This document shows, in pieces, positions 61,658 through 64,000 of a stretch of DNA of 64,000 bases; the stretch's first letter is position 1, and every line of letters starts with the position of its first letter. The stretch spans positions 376,001 through 440,000 of the forward strand of contig JADJWM010000003.1 in the NCBI GenBank assembly GCA_016716365.1, in the 5' to 3' direction. The stretch is from Chloracidobacterium sp. (GTDB lineage Bacteria > Acidobacteriota > Blastocatellia > Pyrinomonadales > Pyrinomonadaceae). Under the pieces are notes generated by a model. It was not told the origin of the DNA and searched no databases. It was given only the letters and a program-made list of their open reading frames with translations. A program made the translations under genes and the position numbers.

Positions 61658-62656
61658 CTATTGAAGTGCAAAAAGAAGCCAGATCGCCGAGATATATATC
61701 CAGATAACGGCGAATGAATCCCACGCGAGATAGAGAAATTTCCTTTTTGTCTGATAGGTCAGCCCGATTATCATTACCGCCGTCATTGCCATCGCCGCGT
61801 TCGCGGTGATCACGTGAGTCTGCGTGATGTTCGACAGCAACGCTCCCTTCGTATAGAAAAGATCATCCAGCGCAAGGATACCGATATTGAAAAGGTTGCT
61901 GCCGAATAGATTACCGACAGCCATGTCGGCGGCCCCGATCCGGAGCGCGGAATAAGCGATGACCAATTCCGGCAGGGAGGTCGATAACGCGATGAAAAGG
62001 CTGCCGACAAAAGTGGTCCCCAAACCCGTTGATGCCGCGATCTTCTCGCCAATATGCGGCAGCCACGTCGCAGTCGCAATGATCACGACGGCGAAAAATG
62101 CGTACATCAAAAATGCCCTTCGTCTTGAGACGTTCGGGTAAAGAAGTTCTTTCACGGGGGCGTCGTCCGGGACGACGTTGTGCCTGCGTTTTTCATAGAA
62201 AAAGACCATCCGCATCGCCCCAAGATAGATGAAAACAAAGAAAAGGCTGTAAATGCCGATCCAGCCCACGACCGGGATCCGGTTTCCGGCAACGATACCG
62301 ATGGTCACCAGCCCCAGCATGAGGATGCCGTAACCCGCCGTTAGTACGTGTCCCTGATGAGCCTGTGATGAAATTGGCGCCGAACGCGGTTTCAGGTCGA
62401 GCAGGGCGAGGATGAGAATATTGAACATGCAGCTGCCGAGCACGTCGCCCGCCGCAATATTGGGCAGATCGAACAATGCGACAGAGCTGACGCCGGTGAT
62501 GAGTTCGGGCAGAGATGTGACCGAAGCCATCATGACCACGCCGATCCAGGTCCGGCTCATCCCGGTCTTTTCGGCGATCACGTCGCCGTATCTGGAAAGA
62601 CGTGCTCCCGCGACCAGGATCACCGCTGTACAAAAGATGAATTGCAGCCAGATCAT
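61658..62656 (-). CDS. Ca2+/Na+ (CaCA) antiporter-like protein
   Basis: A 332-residue membrane protein with ~10 helices and the two alpha-repeats of the exchanger superfamily: ASVTSLPELITGVSS...AAGDVLGSCMFNILIL and ALSTSLPELVIAYSALRIGAADMAVGNLFGSNLFNIGIL. The duplication defines the CaCA fold. Located next to a P-type ATPase in the same orientation, so both may control cytoplasmic cations. Confidence 0.88.
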   Translation of the reverse strand: MIWLQFIFCTAVILVAGARLSRYGDVIAEKTGMSRTWIGVVMMASVTSLPELITGVSSVALFDLPNIAAGDVLGSCMFNILILALLDLKPRSAPISSQAHQGHVLTAGYGILMLGLVTIGIVAGNRIPVVGWIGIYSLFFVFIYLGAMRMVFFYEKRRHNVVPDDAPVKELLYPNVSRRRAFLMYAFFAVVIIATATWLPHIGEKIAASTGLGTTFVGSLFIALSTSLPELVIAYSALRIGAADMAVGNLFGSNLFNIGILALDDLFYTKGALLSNITQTHVITANAAMAMTAVMIIGLTYQTKRKFLYLAWDSFAVIWIYISAIWLLFALQ

Positions 62657-62705
62657 TATTTAGCCAGGGCGCCGAACCGGTTGGGGCCGGATCGATACCC
62701 GTTAC

Positions 62706-64000
62706 CTATTTCCGTTCATCGGCGATCTCAGGCGACGCAGTCCGGCCCTTGACCGCGCGTGCAATGACCTTTGTTATCTCGATAAAAAGGACCGGAAGCA
62801 CGAAAGCCGCACCGATGACCGCCAGATCGATCGCGTTCGGAACCGTTGTCCCGAGGATCCGCGAAAGCGGATCAAAATACACCGCCAGAACCTGCAGAAG
62901 GACAGACACAGCGATTGCCGCGAAAATGAAAGGATTGCTGAAAAACCGGTCAAACGCCGACCGCGAACGCGAGCGGCAGTTGAACAGATTACCCAACTGG
63001 ACGGCAACCAGCGAGAGCAGTGCTACCGTGCGTGCATGCGGCCCCTCGCCGTACATCTCCAATGCGCAGAAGTACGCGCCCAACACGATCGCGGCGTAGA
63101 GCAAGCCTTTCCAGAGGATCAGGAACAGAAATCCCCTCGACAGTATCGCCCCGCCAGGAGCATGTGGTTTTCGCTTCATCGTGCCAGGCGACGCGGGTTC
63201 GACCGCCAAAGCCATTGCCGGGAACACGTCCGTTACCAGGTTGATCCAAAGGATCTGCAGCGGCAGAAGCGGCAGCGGCAGGGCGATCATGATCGCTCCG
63301 AAGATCACCAAAACCTCGCTGAGATTGTCTGAAAAGAGCAGGTGAACGAATTTGATGATGTTCGCGTAGATCGTCCGACCGCCCTCGACGGCCTTTACGA
63401 TGGTCGCAAAATTGTCGTCGGTCAGGACGATATCGGAGGCCTCTTTGGCGACCTCGGTTCCTCTCTGGCCCATCGCGATCCCGATATTCGATCGTTTCAA
63501 CGCCGGGGCGTCGTTTATCCCGTCGCCGGTGACCGCGACGAACTCGCCCGCACCTTGCAACGCCTCAACGATCCTGAGCTTGTCTTCAGGCGAAACCCGG
63601 GCAAACACGTGTGCCTTTCTTGCGTCGGCGGCCAGGCTCCGATCATCCCCTCGCGCAATATCTCTAGAATGCAGCGCAACGACATCGCCATTGTTGCTAA
63701 GATTCAGTTCACGTGCGATCGCCTGTGCGGTCAAGAGTTGATCGCCGGTGAGCATGACCGTCCGGATACCTGCCTCGCGGGCACTTTGGATCGCGTCGGT
63801 GACGCCCAGCCTCAATGGGTCGGCCATGCCGACGAAGCCCAAAAACGTGAATCCTTTGGAATGATCGAGACGTTCTTTATCGTCGCCGGCCTCCTTGTCC
63901 GCAAACGCGAGAACGCGGAGTGCTTCGTTGGCCATCTGCTCATTCGTCGAAAGAAAACCCTCTCGAGCAGATTCATCCAGCGGCAAACGATCACCACTTT
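62706..64000 (-). CDS. P-type cation-transporting ATPase, C-terminal part, cut by window edge
   Basis: The frame is open to the window end (GDRLPLDESAREGFL). It contains the N/P-domain part MLTGDQLLTAQAIARELNL, ARVSPEDKLRIVEALQG, the hinge GDGINDAPALKRSNIGIAMG and the last membrane helices (LPLQILWINLVTDVFPAMALAVEP...). The phosphorylation motif DKTGT and early helices are outside. The C-terminal cation-ATPase domain matches type II (Ca/Na/K) pumps. Confidence 0.92.
   Translation of the reverse strand, partial: SGDRLPLDESAREGFLSTNEQMANEALRVLAFADKEAGDDKERLDHSKGFTFLGFVGMADPLRLGVTDAIQSAREAGIRTVMLTGDQLLTAQAIARELNLSNNGDVVALHSRDIARGDDRSLAADARKAHVFARVSPEDKLRIVEALQGAGEFVAVTGDGINDAPALKRSNIGIAMGQRGTEVAKEASDIVLTDDNFATIVKAVEGGRTIYANIIKFVHLLFSDNLSEVLVIFGAIMIALPLPLLPLQILWINLVTDVFPAMALAVEPASPGTMKRKPHAPGGAILSRGFLFLILWKGLLYAAIVLGAYFCALEMYGEGPHARTVALLSLVAVQLGNLFNCRSRSRSAFDRFFSNPFIFAAIAVSVLLQVLAVYFDPLSRILGTTVPNAIDLAVIGAAFVLPVLFIEITKVIARAVKGRTASPEIADERK

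Overview
The window looks like a chromosomal contig of a mesophilic, Gram-negative Acidobacteriota member, probably Blastocatellia or Pyrinomonadaceae-like. This is inferred from gene content, not from a marker gene: Skp/OmpH chaperones, an outer-membrane beta-barrel, DUF2339, DUF4286 and DUF5335 proteins, an alpha/beta hydrolase ending in a four-cysteine CxxC...CLDDG tail, Unstab_antitox modules, and families of short palindromic dispersed repeats. Coding density is high and most starts have a purine-rich ribosome binding site.

Layout. 0-0.6 kb: 5' part of thrS with a frameshift. 1-2.5 kb: a tandem SpoIIAA-like protein, tRNA-Val(GAC) and a DUF4286 protein. 2.5-23.5 kb: a complete four-enzyme histidine-to-glutamate route in three places (hutG minus, hutU minus, hutI and hutH plus), interleaved with secreted TPR proteins, a serine hydrolase, two OmpH-like chaperones, an RDD protein and repeat-filled spacers. 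hutI-hutH lie in a tightly packed plus-strand operon with an iron-permease-like protein and two M15-like peptidases. 23.7-32.9 kb: a 2-oxoacid:acceptor oxidoreductase (FAD/NADPH/ferredoxin subunit, KorA, KorB) whose genes are separated by toxin-antitoxin debris, small hypothetical genes and partial copies of the oxidoreductase 3' end. 33.1-36.7 kb: an AstE/AspA-like deacylase, a glutamate-cysteine ligase-like enzyme fused to CBS domains and a DUF5335 protein.

36.7-49.9 kb is the most interesting region. A Crp-type regulator is followed by an HTH-less cyclic-nucleotide-binding-fold protein, a decaheme MtrA/DmsE-like cytochrome and an MtrB/PioB-like beta-barrel. Convergent to these is a minus-strand set of a membrane-anchored octaheme NapC-like protein, a small cytochrome c and two nonaheme cytochromes. 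Divergent from that set is the ResB/CcsA cytochrome c maturation operon with a TPR partner. Three perfect TGTGA-N6-TCACA palindromes lie in the promoter regions of this set, and the regulator carries the CRP recognition-helix residues R-E-x-x-x-R that fit this half-site. I propose a self-contained Crp-controlled trans-envelope electron-transfer system of about 37 haems.

49.9-53.1 kb: two related FAD oxidoreductases around a universal stress protein. 53.2-57.4 kb: an HlyD-FtsX-ATPase ABC exporter. 57.4-64 kb: HSP20, a universal stress protein, a phosphoribosyltransferase, an erythromycin-esterase homologue with an internal stop, a dienelactone-hydrolase-like protein, a Ca/Na exchanger and a P-type cation ATPase cut by the window edge. 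This gene set resembles the mycobacterial DosR dormancy regulon.

Four genes are disrupted: thrS and ccsA by one extra G in a GGG run, and a ParE-like toxin and the esterase by a Glu codon turned into a stop. Some or all could be assembly errors.
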